Counted from the first letter of the stretch, positions 55,758-64,000 are shown. The stretch: DNA of 64,000 nt from Sphingopyxis sp. MWB1 (GCF_000763945.1 NZ_JQFJ01000002.1:434001-498000), one strand, 5' to 3'. Notes: generated by a model not told the origin, from the sequence alone. A program made the numbers and translations.

Positions 55758-56738
55758 TCAGCGGCGAAAGGCTGCGAGCCGCTGGTCGACGATCGCATCG
55801 GCTTCGGCGATGATGCGGTCGATCAATTGCTGGCAGGTCGGGATATCGTGGATCAGCCCCTGCACCATGCCCGCCCAGAAAACGCCCTTGGTCAAATCGC
55901 CGGTCTGGAGCAGCTCGCGCCCCGCCTTGCCATTCACCAGTTCGGCGACATCCTCAAATTTCGCGCCCGGTTTTTCGAGGCGGCGGACCACTTCTTCGCT
56001 GACCGCGCTTTTCCCGACGCGCGCGGTGTTCTTGAGACTGCGAAAGATGAGGAAGCTCCCGCGCTCGTCATTGTCGACGTAGGCCTGTTTTACATTGTCA
56101 TGGATGGGCGCTTCCTGCGTCGCGCAAAAGCGCGTGCCCATATTAATCCCCTCGGCCCCGAGGCTGAGCGCAGCGACGAGCCCGCGCCCATCGCCAAAGC
56201 CGCCCGATGCCAGCAAGGGTATTTTCACCTTGTCCGCCGCCGCGGGAATCAGGATCAGCCCCGGAATATCATCCTCGCCGGGGTGGCCCGCGCATTCGAA
56301 ACCGTCGATGGAAATAATGTCACAGCCCGCGCGCTCGGCGGACAGTGCATGGCGAACGGCGGTGCATTTATGAAGGATGGTGACGCCATGGGGCTTCAGC
56401 ATCTCCCATATTTCGCGCACCGCCTGCGTCCCCGCCGTTTCGACAATCTTGACCCCGCCGTCGATAATGGCCTGGGCATAGCCCTTGTAATCGGGCGCAT
56501 TGATCGTCGGAAAAACGGTCATATTCACGCCAAAGGGCTTGTCGGTCATCGCGCGGCAGCGCTCGATCTCGTCGCGCAGCGCATCGGGGCTGGGCTGAGT
56601 CAGCGCGGTCAAAATGCCAAGACCACCGGCATTGGAGACAGCGGCGGCGAGTTCGGCATAGCCCACGCTTTGCATCCCGCCCTGCACGATCGGATGTTCG
56701 ATGCCCAGCATCTCGGTAATGCGCGTCTTGAAAGCCAT
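55758..56738 (-). CDS. NAD(P)H-dependent flavin oxidoreductase / nitronate monooxygenase family
   Basis: 326 residues. TIM-barrel FMN enzyme: IEHPIVQGGMQSVGYAELAAAVSNAGGLG at the start, GFECAGHPGEDD near 175 (the His that interacts with substrate) and LLASGGFGDGRGLVAALSLGAEGINMGTRF near 210. May oxidise nitronates or act as an enoyl reductase. Divergent from the acyl-CoA dehydrogenase gene across an operator-like site, which ties it to that cluster. Confidence 0.88.
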   Translation of the reverse strand: MAFKTRITEMLGIEHPIVQGGMQSVGYAELAAAVSNAGGLGILTALTQPSPDALRDEIERCRAMTDKPFGVNMTVFPTINAPDYKGYAQAIIDGGVKIVETAGTQAVREIWEMLKPHGVTILHKCTAVRHALSAERAGCDIISIDGFECAGHPGEDDIPGLILIPAAADKVKIPLLASGGFGDGRGLVAALSLGAEGINMGTRFCATQEAPIHDNVKQAYVDNDERGSFLIFRSLKNTARVGKSAVSEEVVRRLEKPGAKFEDVAELVNGKAGRELLQTGDLTKGVFWAGMVQGLIHDIPTCQQLIDRIIAEADAIVDQRLAAFRR

Positions 56739-56813
56739 GCCTCTCCCCTGTTCCTGTCGGTAATGCTCGTGGGCGGACGCTACGGCCTCCGCGAAGCTTC
56801 GTCATGAAATAAC

Positions 56814-56832
56814 TTGACGCTTACGTCAACGT
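56814..56832. promoter_or_regulatory. Operator-like site 1 of the acyl-CoA cluster
   Basis: TTGACGCTTACGTCAACGT, containing the palindrome TTGACG-CTTA-CGTCAA, in the divergent gap between the nitronate monooxygenase and acyl-CoA dehydrogenase genes. It differs from site 2 (58087-58105) at two of 19 positions. Resembles sites of MerR-type LiuR or TetR-type regulators of acyl-CoA catabolism (from memory). Confidence 0.7.
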
Positions 56833-56873
56833 CGGGTTGAGTGGCAAGATAGTTAGACATCAAAGGGAATCGC

Positions 56874-58046
56874 ATGACCATCTCCGACCGCGCACGCCAG
56901 ATCGCCGACCGGGTCGAGGCTTTTGTGCGGACAAGCATCATTCCCTATGAGCAGGATACCCGCCGCGATCATCATGGCGCACCGACCGACGCGCTGGTGA
57001 TGGAGATGCGCGACAAGGCGCGCGCCGCGGGTGTATTGACGCCGCACATATTGGACGATGGCAGCCATTTGAACCAGCGCGAAACCGCAGAAGTGCTGAT
57101 CCGCAGCGGCCTGTCACCGCTCGGCCCCCTCGCCTGCAACACCATGGCGCCCGACGAGGGCAATATGTATCTGCTCGGCAAGGTCGGAAGCGCCGAGCAT
57201 AAGCGGCGCTTTCTCGATCCGCTGGTGTCGGGGCGCACGCGCTCCGCCTTTTTCATGACCGAGCCTGCCGAAGAGGGCGGCGCGGGCTCCGACCCCTCGA
57301 TGATGCAAACGCATTGCCGGATCGACGGCAATCATTGGGTCATCAACGGCCGCAAATGTTTCATCACCGGCGCCGAGGGCGCATCGGTGGGGATTGTCAT
57401 GGCCAAGGCCGAGGAAGGCGCCTGCCTGTTCCTCGTCGACCTGCCCGACCCGGCGATCCGCATCGAACATGTGCCCAACACCATCGACACCTCGATGCCG
57501 GGGGGCCATGCGACGGTGATCATCGACAATCTGCGCGTTCCCGCCGACCAGATGCTGGGCGAAGCAGGCGACGGGTTCCGCCTCGCGCAGATCCGACTGG
57601 CCCCGGCGCGCCTCTCCCACTGCATGCGCTGGCTCGGCGCCTGCATCCGGGCGAACGAGATTGCGACCGATTACGCCAATCGCCGCCACGCCTTTGGCAA
57701 GCCGCTGGTCGACCATGAAGGCGTCGGTTTCATGCTCGCGGAAAATCTGATCGACATCAAACAGGCCGAGTTGATGATCGACTGGTGCGCCGGCGTGCTC
57801 GACGGCGGATCGCTGGGCACCGCCGAAAGCTCGATGGCCAAAGTCGCGGTGTCAGAGGCGCTGATGCGGATCGCCGACCGCTGCGTCCAGATCATGGGCG
57901 GCACCGGGGTCAGCGACAAGACGATCGTCGAACAGGTGTTCCGCGAGGTTCGCGCCTTCCGCATCTATGACGGCCCCACCGAAGTGCACAAATGGAGCCT
58001 CGCGAAAAAGGTGAAGCGCGACTGGAAGGCGGCGCAACCCGCTTAA
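56874..58046 (+). CDS. Acyl-CoA dehydrogenase
   Basis: 390 residues. FAD flavoprotein of the ACAD family: FFMTEPAEEGGAGSDPSMM near 125-140, a middle beta domain and the C-terminal CVQIMGGTGVSDKTIVEQVFREVRAFRIYDGPTEVH. Introduces a trans-2 double bond into an acyl-CoA; chain type is not evident. Preceded by operator-like site 1. First plus-strand gene of the cluster. Confidence 0.93.
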   Translation: MTISDRARQIADRVEAFVRTSIIPYEQDTRRDHHGAPTDALVMEMRDKARAAGVLTPHILDDGSHLNQRETAEVLIRSGLSPLGPLACNTMAPDEGNMYLLGKVGSAEHKRRFLDPLVSGRTRSAFFMTEPAEEGGAGSDPSMMQTHCRIDGNHWVINGRKCFITGAEGASVGIVMAKAEEGACLFLVDLPDPAIRIEHVPNTIDTSMPGGHATVIIDNLRVPADQMLGEAGDGFRLAQIRLAPARLSHCMRWLGACIRANEIATDYANRRHAFGKPLVDHEGVGFMLAENLIDIKQAELMIDWCAGVLDGGSLGTAESSMAKVAVSEALMRIADRCVQIMGGTGVSDKTIVEQVFREVRAFRIYDGPTEVHKWSLAKKVKRDWKAAQPA

Positions 58047-58086
58047 CAGCACGCGGGGGCAGCCATGGCCTGCTCCACCAAAATGC

Positions 58087-58105
58087 TTGACGTTTACGTT
58101 AACGT
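58087..58105. promoter_or_regulatory. Operator-like site 2 of the acyl-CoA cluster
   Basis: TTGACGTTTACGTTAACGT, 40 bases before the SDR start codon. Matches site 1 (56814-56832) except for two positions. Having the same 19-base sequence ahead of two separate transcription starts in one catabolic cluster argues for a common regulator, not encoded in the window. Confidence 0.7.
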
Positions 58106-58144
58106 TCGATCATCTGACCAAAAAGAAGCGAGAGGAGCCGGGTG

Positions 58145-58927
58145 ATGAAATTGGATTCCACCACTGCCGCCATTGTCACAGGCGGCGCATCGGGGCTGGG
58201 CCGGGCGACGGCAGAAGCGCTGGCGGCGGCGGGTGTGAAAGTGGCCATTTTCGATATCAATGATGCGCTGGGCCAGGAGGTCGCGACGTCGATCGGCGGG
58301 CTGTTCGTCCACGTCGATATCACCGACGAACAATCGGTGCTCGATGGCTTTGCCAAGGCGCGCGATGCTCATGGGCAGGAGCGTATCTGCGTCCACTGCG
58401 CCATGACCTCGCGGCGCGGCAAGACGCTCGCCTTTGACAAGGAAAGCGGGCGCTATCGCCGCACGCCGACCGAGGATTATGAATTTGGCGTCGCCGGAAT
58501 CTTGACCGCCAGCTATCGCATCGGCTCGGTCGCCGCCGAGGGCATGGCGAGCTTGCCCGAGCTTGCCGATGGCGAACGCGGGGCGATCATCTTCACCGCC
58601 TCGGTCGCGGCGCAGGATGCCCAGATCGGACAGGTCATCTATGGATCCGCCAAGGCGGGGGTGAACGGCCTCGTCCTGCCCATGGCGCGCGACCTGATGG
58701 AACTTGGCATAAGAGTCAATGCCATCATGCCCGGCGTGTTCGAAACGCCGCTGCTCGGCAATATGAACCCCAAGGTGAAGGCCAGCCTCGAGGCCTCCGT
58801 CCCCTTCCCCAAGCGGCTGGGCAAGGCGGAGGAATATGCAAGCCTCGCCATGGAAATGATCCGCAACAGCTATTTCAACGGACAGTCGGTGCGCCTCGAC
58901 GGCGCAATCCGCATGGCACCGCGTTGA
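58145..58927 (+). CDS. Short-chain dehydrogenase, 3-hydroxyacyl-CoA dehydrogenase type II-like
   Basis: 260 residues. Rossmann motif TGGASGLG at 12-19; catalytic Ser153, Tyr166 and Lys170 (YGSAK). Layout (KVAIFDIND, then QDAQIGQVIYGSAKAGV) resembles human HSD10-like 3-hydroxy-2-methylbutyryl-CoA dehydrogenases. Probably oxidises a 3-hydroxyacyl-CoA in the same pathway. GAGAGGAG precedes the start. A GTG one codon upstream is an alternative. Confidence 0.9.
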   Translation: MKLDSTTAAIVTGGASGLGRATAEALAAAGVKVAIFDINDALGQEVATSIGGLFVHVDITDEQSVLDGFAKARDAHGQERICVHCAMTSRRGKTLAFDKESGRYRRTPTEDYEFGVAGILTASYRIGSVAAEGMASLPELADGERGAIIFTASVAAQDAQIGQVIYGSAKAGVNGLVLPMARDLMELGIRVNAIMPGVFETPLLGNMNPKVKASLEASVPFPKRLGKAEEYASLAMEMIRNSYFNGQSVRLDGAIRMAPR

Positions 58928-58949
58928 CCCTCGCCACGCCCCCTCCCCC

Positions 58950-58977
58950 TTCGCATCGAGCGAAGTCAAGACACCCA
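58950..58977. repeat. Interspersed repeat, copy 2 (reverse orientation)
   Basis: TTCGCATCGAGCGAAGTCAA then GACACC. With the copy at 59051 it shares about 53 bases of homology (through CCYATCGGG and CAxTGTCGCG), so the gap between the SDR and thiolase genes contains a diverged tandem duplication of the unit. Confidence 0.7.
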
Positions 58978-59050
58978 TCGGGGCCCGCACAGTGTCGCGA
59001 AGCTGCACGACGCGATTCGCATGGCAGCGCAATACCCCCCGCTCCCCCAA

Positions 59051-59077
59051 CCGTTCGCATCGAGCGAAGTCGAGATG
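59051..59077. repeat. Interspersed repeat, copy 3 (reverse orientation)
   Basis: CCGTTCGCATCGAGCGAAGT followed by CGAGATG. Together with copies at 58950 and 59107 it occupies most of the 276-base gene-free stretch 58928-59203, in which I see nothing else apart from the thiolase ribosome site. Confidence 0.7.
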
Positions 59078-59106
59078 CCTATCGGGCCCAGCGCAATGTC
59101 GCGGCG

Positions 59107-59134
59107 TGTCTCGACTTCGCTCGACACGAACGGG
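59107..59134. repeat. Interspersed repeat, copy 4 (forward orientation)
   Basis: TGTCTCGACTTCGCTCGACA followed by CGAACGGG, identical over 27 bases to the copy at 17018-17044 and inverted relative to the copy 30 bases before it, so the pair can fold into a long stem. Confidence 0.75.
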
Positions 59135-59203
59135 AGTTGAAGGCGGGTCAGAACGAAAGCTGCCCCAATCAACCCATTCTCATTGTTGAAGAAGGACCCC
59201 ATC

Positions 59204-60454
59204 ATGGCCGAAGCCTATATTATCGACGCCGTTCGCACCCCGCGCGGGATTGGCAAGCCGGGCAAGGGCGCCCTGTCGCATCTTCACCCCCAGCATCTCG
59301 CCGCGACGGTGCTCGCCGCGATCCGCGACCGCAATCATCTCGACACCGCGACCGTCGATGACATTGTCTGGTCCACTTCCTCGCAAAATGGCAAGCAGGG
59401 CGGCGACCTTGGCCGCATGGCGGCGCTGTCGGCGGGCTATGACATAAAGGCGAGCGGGACGACGCTCGACCGTTTCTGCGGCGGCGGGATCAGCTCGGTC
59501 AATTTCGCGGCGGCCAGCGTGATGAGCGGCATGGAAGATTGCGTCATCGCGGGCGGGACCGAGATGATGAGCTATACCAGCGCCTATGCCGCCGAGCAGG
59601 CCAACGCCGGCCTGCCGCCGCGCCTGATGGGATCGGGGCATGAAGCGCTCGACGAAATCCACCCACAATCGCATCAGGGCGTCTGCGGCGACGCCATTGC
59701 CACCATCGAAGGCATCGGCCGCGAGGCGCTCGACGCGCTGGCGCTCGTCAGCCAGCAGCGCGCCAACCACGCGATCAAGGAAGGCCGCTTTGCCAAATCG
59801 CTCGTGCCGGTGAAGAACCCCGACGGCAGCATCGCGCTCGATCGTGAGGAATTTCCGCGTCCCGAAACCACCGCCGAAGGGCTGGCCGCGCTCAAGCCCA
59901 GCTTTGCCGCGCTCGCCGATTTCGACATGGGTGGCGGGCTGACCTTTCGCAAGCAGATCAACCGGCGCTATCCCGATCTCACCATCCAGCATTTCCACCA
60001 TGCGGGCAATTCATCGGGCGTGGTCGACGGCGCCGCCGCGCTGCTGCTGACGTCAAAAGCCTATGCCGAAAAACATGGGCTCAAACCCCGCGCGCGCATC
60101 GTTGCCTATGCCAATATCGGCGATGATCCGACGTTGATGCTCAACGCCCCGGTTCCGGCGGCGAAAAAGGTGCTCGAAAAAGCGGGTCTGACCAGGGACG
60201 ATATCGACGTCTGGGAAATCAACGAGGCCTTTGCCGTCGTCGCGGAAAAATTCATCCGCGACCTCGACCTGCCGCGTGACAAGGTCAACATCAATGGCGG
60301 CGCCATGGCGCTCGGCCACCCGATCGGCGCGACGGGGTCGATCCTGATCGGCACCGCGCTCGACGAGCTTGAACGCTCAGGCGGGCGCTATGGCCTTGTC
60401 ACCATGTGCGCCGCCGGGGGCATGGCCCCGGCGATCATCATCGAGCGTCTTTAG
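59204..60454 (+). CDS. Acetyl-CoA acetyltransferase / 3-ketoacyl-CoA thiolase
   Basis: 416 residues. Nucleophile Cys92 (LDRFCGGG), His372 (GHPIGATG) and Cys402 (MCAAGGMAPA), all in place. Cleaves 3-ketoacyl-CoA or condenses acetyl-CoA; the cluster favours breakdown. GAAGGA precedes the ATG. Its stop overlaps the stop of the opposite-strand phosphatase gene by four bases. Confidence 0.95.
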   Translation: MAEAYIIDAVRTPRGIGKPGKGALSHLHPQHLAATVLAAIRDRNHLDTATVDDIVWSTSSQNGKQGGDLGRMAALSAGYDIKASGTTLDRFCGGGISSVNFAAASVMSGMEDCVIAGGTEMMSYTSAYAAEQANAGLPPRLMGSGHEALDEIHPQSHQGVCGDAIATIEGIGREALDALALVSQQRANHAIKEGRFAKSLVPVKNPDGSIALDREEFPRPETTAEGLAALKPSFAALADFDMGGGLTFRKQINRRYPDLTIQHFHHAGNSSGVVDGAAALLLTSKAYAEKHGLKPRARIVAYANIGDDPTLMLNAPVPAAKKVLEKAGLTRDDIDVWEINEAFAVVAEKFIRDLDLPRDKVNINGGAMALGHPIGATGSILIGTALDELERSGGRYGLVTMCAAGGMAPAIIIERL

Positions 60455-61788
60455 AAAGGACCGCGGATCGCAAGCGTGCGCGTCGGGCTGTACAGATTGA
60501 CGAACATGGTCGAACCGTCGGGCGAGAAGCACACGCCCGCCGGTTCGGTCTGCACCCTTATCCGGCCAAAGGCATAGACTTCGCCATGGGGAGTGACGCC
60601 GCGCAGATGATTGTCGACGACATCATCATATTGGTCTTCGCAGACGATCAGATGGCCGTTCGGCGCCACGGTGAGATTGTCGCCAAAGCTGAATTGCGCG
60701 CGGTCGGTCGATTCAAGGAAGAGCTGCAGCCGCCCCGGCAGTTTGCTTTCCGCCGCCGTCCCTTCGTGGCGCGACGGGCGATAGCGCATGATCTGCCCCT
60801 GTTTGGCGAGCCCGCCGGAGGTGCAGGTGAAATAAAGCTCATCCTCGCCCCAATGCACGCCTTCACCGCGCGCAAAGACCAGCGCGCCCTTGGCCGCGCC
60901 GCGCGTACGCAAATCATCGGCGGGGCTTTCGGGATTATCCAGGTCGATCCAGTCGGCGAAATGCCAGCTTCCCGGCTGCATCGCCTGTCCTTCCCAGTTG
61001 CGGCTGTCGCGAAAACTCCGGTTATGAAGGGCGAGCGCCTGCAGGCGTCCGCCGCGCTGCAGCGAGCCCGGCACATCGGGAAGGAAGCGGTAAAAGAGGC
61101 TGTCGGAGCGATCCTCGGTCATATAGACAATGCCGGTGCGCGGATCGACCGCCGCCGCCTCGCGGTTAAAGCGGCCCATCGCCTTCAGCGGCTCCGCCTT
61201 GACCAGCTTGCCCGCATCGGCGGGAACGTCGAACATCCAGCCATGCGGCTGCCCCACGCCATCCTCCGGGCCATCGACGCTTTCCTCGCAGGTCAGCCAG
61301 CTGTTCCACGGTGTAACCCCGCCCGCGCAATTGCGGATCGTCCCGACGAGGCTGAGATATTCCTGTTCCACCGTCAGGCTGGCCGGGTCGAGCACCAGCG
61401 TCGTCGTCCCGCCGGGCAGCGCCGCGCCATCGCGGCTGTCGAATGCCTCTGCCGGGTTGATCGCACTTTCGCCAAAGGGGCCCTTCGCCCGGTGGCGCGG
61501 CTGCAATTCATGGTTGCGAACCAGCGCGATGCGCCCCTTGTCCAGCGCAAAACAGCCCATGCCATCGGCGCGGTCGGGCACCAGCAGGCCGTCGCTCATC
61601 TTCTGCCCAAGCTGCGAAACAGTCCGATAAGAAAAGCCCGGCGGCAAATCGAGCAATCCCGCCGGGTCCGGCTGCAAGGGGCCATAGCCGGGCGTGGTCG
61701 CCATCAGGCCGCTGGCGGCGGCGCGGCTTTGTGTGGCAAGCCCGGCAAAGGCCAAAGCGGCCCCGGCGAAATGGCGGCGATTGAGCAT
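60451..61788 (-). CDS. PhoX/DUF839 family secreted phosphatase-like protein
   Basis: 445 residues from MLNRRHFAGAALAFAGLA, a clear Tat signal (NRRHFAG). Beta-propeller with PPGFSYRTVSQLGQKMSDGLLVPD, LVRNHEL, GGTTTLVLDP, TCEESVDGP and MTEDRSDSLFYRFLPDVPG, as in PhoX-type Ca/Fe alkaline phosphatases. Exported to the periplasm. It runs against the catabolic genes around it and probably has its own control. I prefer the Tat-starting ATG over the 22-codon longer reading. Confidence 0.9.
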   Translation of the reverse strand: MLNRRHFAGAALAFAGLATQSRAAASGLMATTPGYGPLQPDPAGLLDLPPGFSYRTVSQLGQKMSDGLLVPDRADGMGCFALDKGRIALVRNHELQPRHRAKGPFGESAINPAEAFDSRDGAALPGGTTTLVLDPASLTVEQEYLSLVGTIRNCAGGVTPWNSWLTCEESVDGPEDGVGQPHGWMFDVPADAGKLVKAEPLKAMGRFNREAAAVDPRTGIVYMTEDRSDSLFYRFLPDVPGSLQRGGRLQALALHNRSFRDSRNWEGQAMQPGSWHFADWIDLDNPESPADDLRTRGAAKGALVFARGEGVHWGEDELYFTCTSGGLAKQGQIMRYRPSRHEGTAAESKLPGRLQLFLESTDRAQFSFGDNLTVAPNGHLIVCEDQYDDVVDNHLRGVTPHGEVYAFGRIRVQTEPAGVCFSPDGSTMFVNLYSPTRTLAIRGPF

Positions 61789-61857
61789 GTCAGACCTTCT
61801 CCCTCTTTTCCTGATAGGACGCACTGCACGGCCTTTGGGACAAATCAAAGACAATAT

Positions 61858-61875
61858 GGCGACACTTTTGTCGCC
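61858..61875. promoter_or_regulatory. Inverted repeat upstream of the CoA-transferase family gene
   Basis: GGCGACA-CTTT-TGTCGCC, perfect 7-base arms with a four-base loop, 20 bases before the ATG at 61896 and just ahead of the ribosome site AAGGAG. It could be an operator or a small leader hairpin. No second copy seen in the window. Confidence 0.45.
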
Positions 61876-61895
61876 CGCGAACGAAGGAGTTTTTC

Positions 61896-63026
61896 ATGGC
61901 TGGACCGCTAATGGGCCTCAGGATCATCGAATTTGCCGGCATCGGTCCCGGCCCCTTTTGCGCGATGATGCTCGCCGACCATGGCGCGGAGGTGATCCGC
62001 ATCGACCGTCCCGGCGCGCAGCTTGATCCGCGCGATCCCCTGTCGCGGAACCGCCGCTCGATAGCGCTCGATATGAAGGCCCCGGGGGCGATCGACGTCG
62101 CGCGCGACCTTTGCAAAAGCGCCGATGCCATCATCGAAGGCTATCGCCCCGGCGTGATGGAGCGGCTGGGGCTTGGCCCCGACGTGCTGCTCGGCGACAA
62201 TCCCCGCCTTGTCTATGGGCGGATGACCGGCTGGGGCCAGTATGGCCCTTATGCGCAGGCGGCGGGCCATGACATCAACTATATTTCGCTGTCGGGCGTG
62301 CTGCATGGCATTGGGCGCGCGGGCGAAAAACCGGTGCCCCCGGTCAATTATGTCGGCGACTTCGGCGGCGGGGCGATGATGCTTGCCTTCGGCATGGTCA
62401 GCGCCTTGCTCCATGCGGCCCGAACGGGCGAAGGTCAGGTGATTGATTGCGCGATGACCGACGGATCGGCGCTGCTCGCGGGCATGACTTGGGGTTTCAA
62501 GGCGATGGGGCGGCTCAAGGATGAGGCCGGCGTCAACCTGCTCGACGGCGGTGCGCATTTTTACGACAGCTATGCCTGCGCCGATGGCAAATATATCTCC
62601 ATCGGGTCGATCGAGCCGCAATTTTACGCGCTACTCCGCGAAAAAACGGGGCTCGACAAGGATCCGGACTTCGATGTGCAACTTGATCCGGCCCGCTGGC
62701 CCCATCTCAAGCAAAAGCTGGCGGCGCTGTTCGCGACCAAGACCCGCGATAAATGGTGTGAAATCATGGAGATGACCGATATCTGCTTTGCCCCCATCCT
62801 GTCACTCGAAGAGGCACCAGAGCATCCGCATAATATCGCACGTGGCACTTTCGTAACCATCGGCGGCGCCGTCCAACCCGCCCCTGCCCCCCGCTATTCG
62901 GCGACCGAAACCGATCCGCCCAGGGCCGCGCCCGTGGTGGGCGCCGACAGCGATGCGCTGCTGACCGAACTCGGCTATGACGCCGCCCGCTGCGCAGAAT
63001 TACGCGATGCCGGCGCGGTGCGCTGA
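61896..63026 (+). CDS. Alpha-methylacyl-CoA racemase (CaiB/BaiF family)
   Basis: 376 residues. [32 protein letters not shown] at the start marks the family. His125 (GHDINY) and Asp155 (YVGDFGGG) occupy the positions of the two catalytic residues known in mycobacterial alpha-methylacyl-CoA racemase, so racemisation of 2-methylacyl-CoA is more likely than CoA transfer. This fits breakdown of methyl-branched or isoprenoid acids by the surrounding genes. Confidence 0.9.
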   Translation: MAGPLMGLRIIEFAGIGPGPFCAMMLADHGAEVIRIDRPGAQLDPRDPLSRNRRSIALDMKAPGAIDVARDLCKSADAIIEGYRPGVMERLGLGPDVLLGDNPRLVYGRMTGWGQYGPYAQAAGHDINYISLSGVLHGIGRAGEKPVPPVNYVGDFGGGAMMLAFGMVSALLHAARTGEGQVIDCAMTDGSALLAGMTWGFKAMGRLKDEAGVNLLDGGAHFYDSYACADGKYISIGSIEPQFYALLREKTGLDKDPDFDVQLDPARWPHLKQKLAALFATKTRDKWCEIMEMTDICFAPILSLEEAPEHPHNIARGTFVTIGGAVQPAPAPRYSATETDPPRAAPVVGADSDALLTELGYDAARCAELRDAGAVR

Positions 63027-63086
63027 GCTTTGGGCAGACTTCTGCTATAAGGATGATCCGGCCACCGCCGGGAAAGGATAAGGATA

Positions 63087-63890
63087 ATGGGTGAATTTCT
63101 GAGTGTCGAACGGCGGGGCAAAATTGCCATACTGACGATGGACAAGCCCGAAAGCATGAACGCCATCGGTACGCATGAGGATTGCCAGGACATCATCCAG
63201 ACCCTTGCCGCGCTGGGCGAGGATCGCGGGGTCAGCGCCATCATTCTGACCGGTCGCGGCAAGGCCTTCAGCGCGGGCGGCAATCTGAAGGGTATGAAGG
63301 AACGCAAGGGAATCGGCGTGCTCGACCAGCCCGATTCGACGCGCAGCAATTATCGCAAGGGCGTGCAGGCGGTGATCCGCGCGCTGATGGACTGCGAAAT
63401 TCCGATGATCGCGGCGGTCAATGGCCATGCCATCGGGCTGGGCGCTGATCTGGCCTGCACCTGCGACATTCGTATCGCCGCCGAAAGCGCCCAATTCGCC
63501 TGCAGCTTCGTCAAGGTCGGGATCGTCCCCGGCGATGGCGGGGCGTGGCTGCTCCAGAAAGTGCTGGGCTATCCCCGCGCTGCCGAGCTTTTCCTGACCG
63601 GCGACCGTTTCGACGCCGCCGCCGCAAAGGAATTTGGCCTCGTCACCGAAGTCGTGCCCGATGCCGAACTGCTCGACCGCGCCATTGCCATCGCAGAGCG
63701 GATCGTGTGCAATCCGCCGCGCGCGCTGCGCCTGACCAAAAGGCTGCTTCGCGAGGCGCAGCATAGCCGGATGAGCGATATCCTCGAACTCAGCGCCGCC
63801 TATCAGGCGATTGTCCATGAAACCGCCGATAATCGCGAGGCCATTGACGCTTTTATCGAAAAGCGCGCGCCAGTGTTTACGGGAGAATGA
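63087..63890 (+). CDS. Enoyl-CoA hydratase/isomerase family protein
   Basis: 267 residues, crotonase fold. Oxyanion-hole sequences are present (KAFSAGGNLKGM; NGHAIGLGADLA). The two catalytic glutamates of classic hydratases are not: the first position reads ADLA (Asp) and the second is in FACSFVKVGIVPGDGG without Glu. It may therefore be an isomerase or other crotonase. Starts 60 bases after the racemase gene, AAGGATAAGGATA before the ATG. Confidence 0.9.
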   Translation: MGEFLSVERRGKIAILTMDKPESMNAIGTHEDCQDIIQTLAALGEDRGVSAIILTGRGKAFSAGGNLKGMKERKGIGVLDQPDSTRSNYRKGVQAVIRALMDCEIPMIAAVNGHAIGLGADLACTCDIRIAAESAQFACSFVKVGIVPGDGGAWLLQKVLGYPRAAELFLTGDRFDAAAAKEFGLVTEVVPDAELLDRAIAIAERIVCNPPRALRLTKRLLREAQHSRMSDILELSAAYQAIVHETADNREAIDAFIEKRAPVFTGE

Positions 63891-63892
63891 CG

Positions 63893-64000
63893 ATGTCCAG
63901 CGAGCGTGTGTTGCCGCTGTCGGGGGTGCATAATTTCCGCGATTATGGCGGCTATGCCGTCGATGGTGGCGGGCGAGTGCGCGAGGGCCTGTTATGGCGC
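63893..64000 (+). CDS. Tyrosine/serine protein phosphatase family protein (partial)
   Basis: First 36 codons before the window ends. LSGVHNFRDYGGYAV is the characteristic N-terminus of the Y_phosphatase3 group (NFRD-GG). The start follows the enoyl-CoA hydratase stop by two bases, so it belongs to the same operon. Catalytic loop lies outside the window. Confidence 0.8.
   Translation, partial: MSSERVLPLSGVHNFRDYGGYAVDGGGRVREGLLWR

Noticed and set aside
55224..56807. 527-codon plus-strand frame across the flavin reductase fusion and monooxygenase genes
   Set aside because: Spans two well-supported minus-strand genes and has no motif.
58950..59134. Repeat cluster as a CRISPR array
   Set aside because: Copies differ in orientation and spacing, no uniform spacers, and no cas genes nearby.

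Overview
The window is chromosomal DNA of a GC-rich alphaproteobacterium, most likely a sphingomonad (Sphingopyxis/Sphingomonas type). Pointers to this are the Rieske-cytochrome b operon, a split pntAA/pntAB/pntB transhydrogenase with a tiny aa3-oxidase subunit IV gene beside it, a CcrM-type GANTC methyltransferase, dihydropteroate synthase with a long N-terminal extension, and the short interspersed repeats typical of that group. I see no phage, insertion sequence, CRISPR array or rRNA. There is one tRNA gene (Lys, TTT). Coding density is high and most neighbours overlap by ATGA or sit within 30 bases.

Layout. 1-5.2 kb: cytochrome bc1 (partial), trmL-hemF, a membrane protein, lipB and a small lipoprotein. 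5.4-8.5 kb: queC-queE, a DUF3617-like protein, Hsp33. 8.5-13.1 kb: the argD-argF-hslO operon with a hairpin-bearing leader, a lipoprotein/CDF transporter pair and a luciferase-like oxidoreductase. 13.1-18.0 kb: a repeat-rich gap, a divergent Lrp/LysE pair, an aldo-keto reductase, a DUF411 protein and a dienelactone hydrolase. 18.0-24.1 kb: a collinear minus-strand block from glmU to glmS with a VapBC-type toxin-antitoxin module inserted just ahead of glmS. 24.2-32.4 kb: gph, then eight tightly packed minus-strand genes (beta-helix protein, diheme cytochrome, maleylacetoacetate isomerase, TonB receptor, MarR regulator, PqqD-like protein, HprK-like kinase, nucleotidyltransferase). 32.5-36.5 kb: a racemase homologue lacking its cysteines and the transhydrogenase genes. 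36.7-39.5 kb: an unusual NtrC-type regulator, a START-domain protein with the remains of an ArsR gene, and a host-attachment family protein. 39.6-45.5 kb: glmM-DUF1272-thiD-rnhB-ccrM-folP. 45.6-54.5 kb: a symporter, NnrU, a peptide transporter with two amidohydrolases, a nitroreductase, GntR, a uracil-DNA glycosylase, folK and tRNA-Lys. 54.5-64 kb: a hydrolase/flavin reductase fusion and an acyl-CoA catabolic cluster (nitronate monooxygenase, acyl-CoA dehydrogenase, SDR, thiolase, alpha-methylacyl-CoA racemase, enoyl-CoA hydratase) with a PhoX-like phosphatase inside it.

How the genes work together. Three glm genes for UDP-GlcNAc synthesis (glmS, glmU, glmM) lie in the window but in separate operons. 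folK and folP serve folate synthesis. Two near-identical 19-base operator-like sites flank the acyl-CoA dehydrogenase gene and suggest one regulator for that cluster. The ccrM gene is preceded by seven GANTC sites in 151 bases, which fits control by its own methylation mark.

The least understood part is the eight-gene unit at 24.8-32.4 kb. It combines a kinase, a PqqD/RRE-like protein and a nucleotidyltransferase, a trio otherwise seen as tailoring genes in some lasso-peptide clusters, with exported and outer-membrane proteins. A second theme is the number of pseudoenzyme-like proteins: an amidohydrolase without metal ligands paired with an intact one, a racemase without cysteines, an alpha/beta-hydrolase domain without nucleophile, and an AAA+ regulator without its Walker B glutamate or GAFTGA loop.
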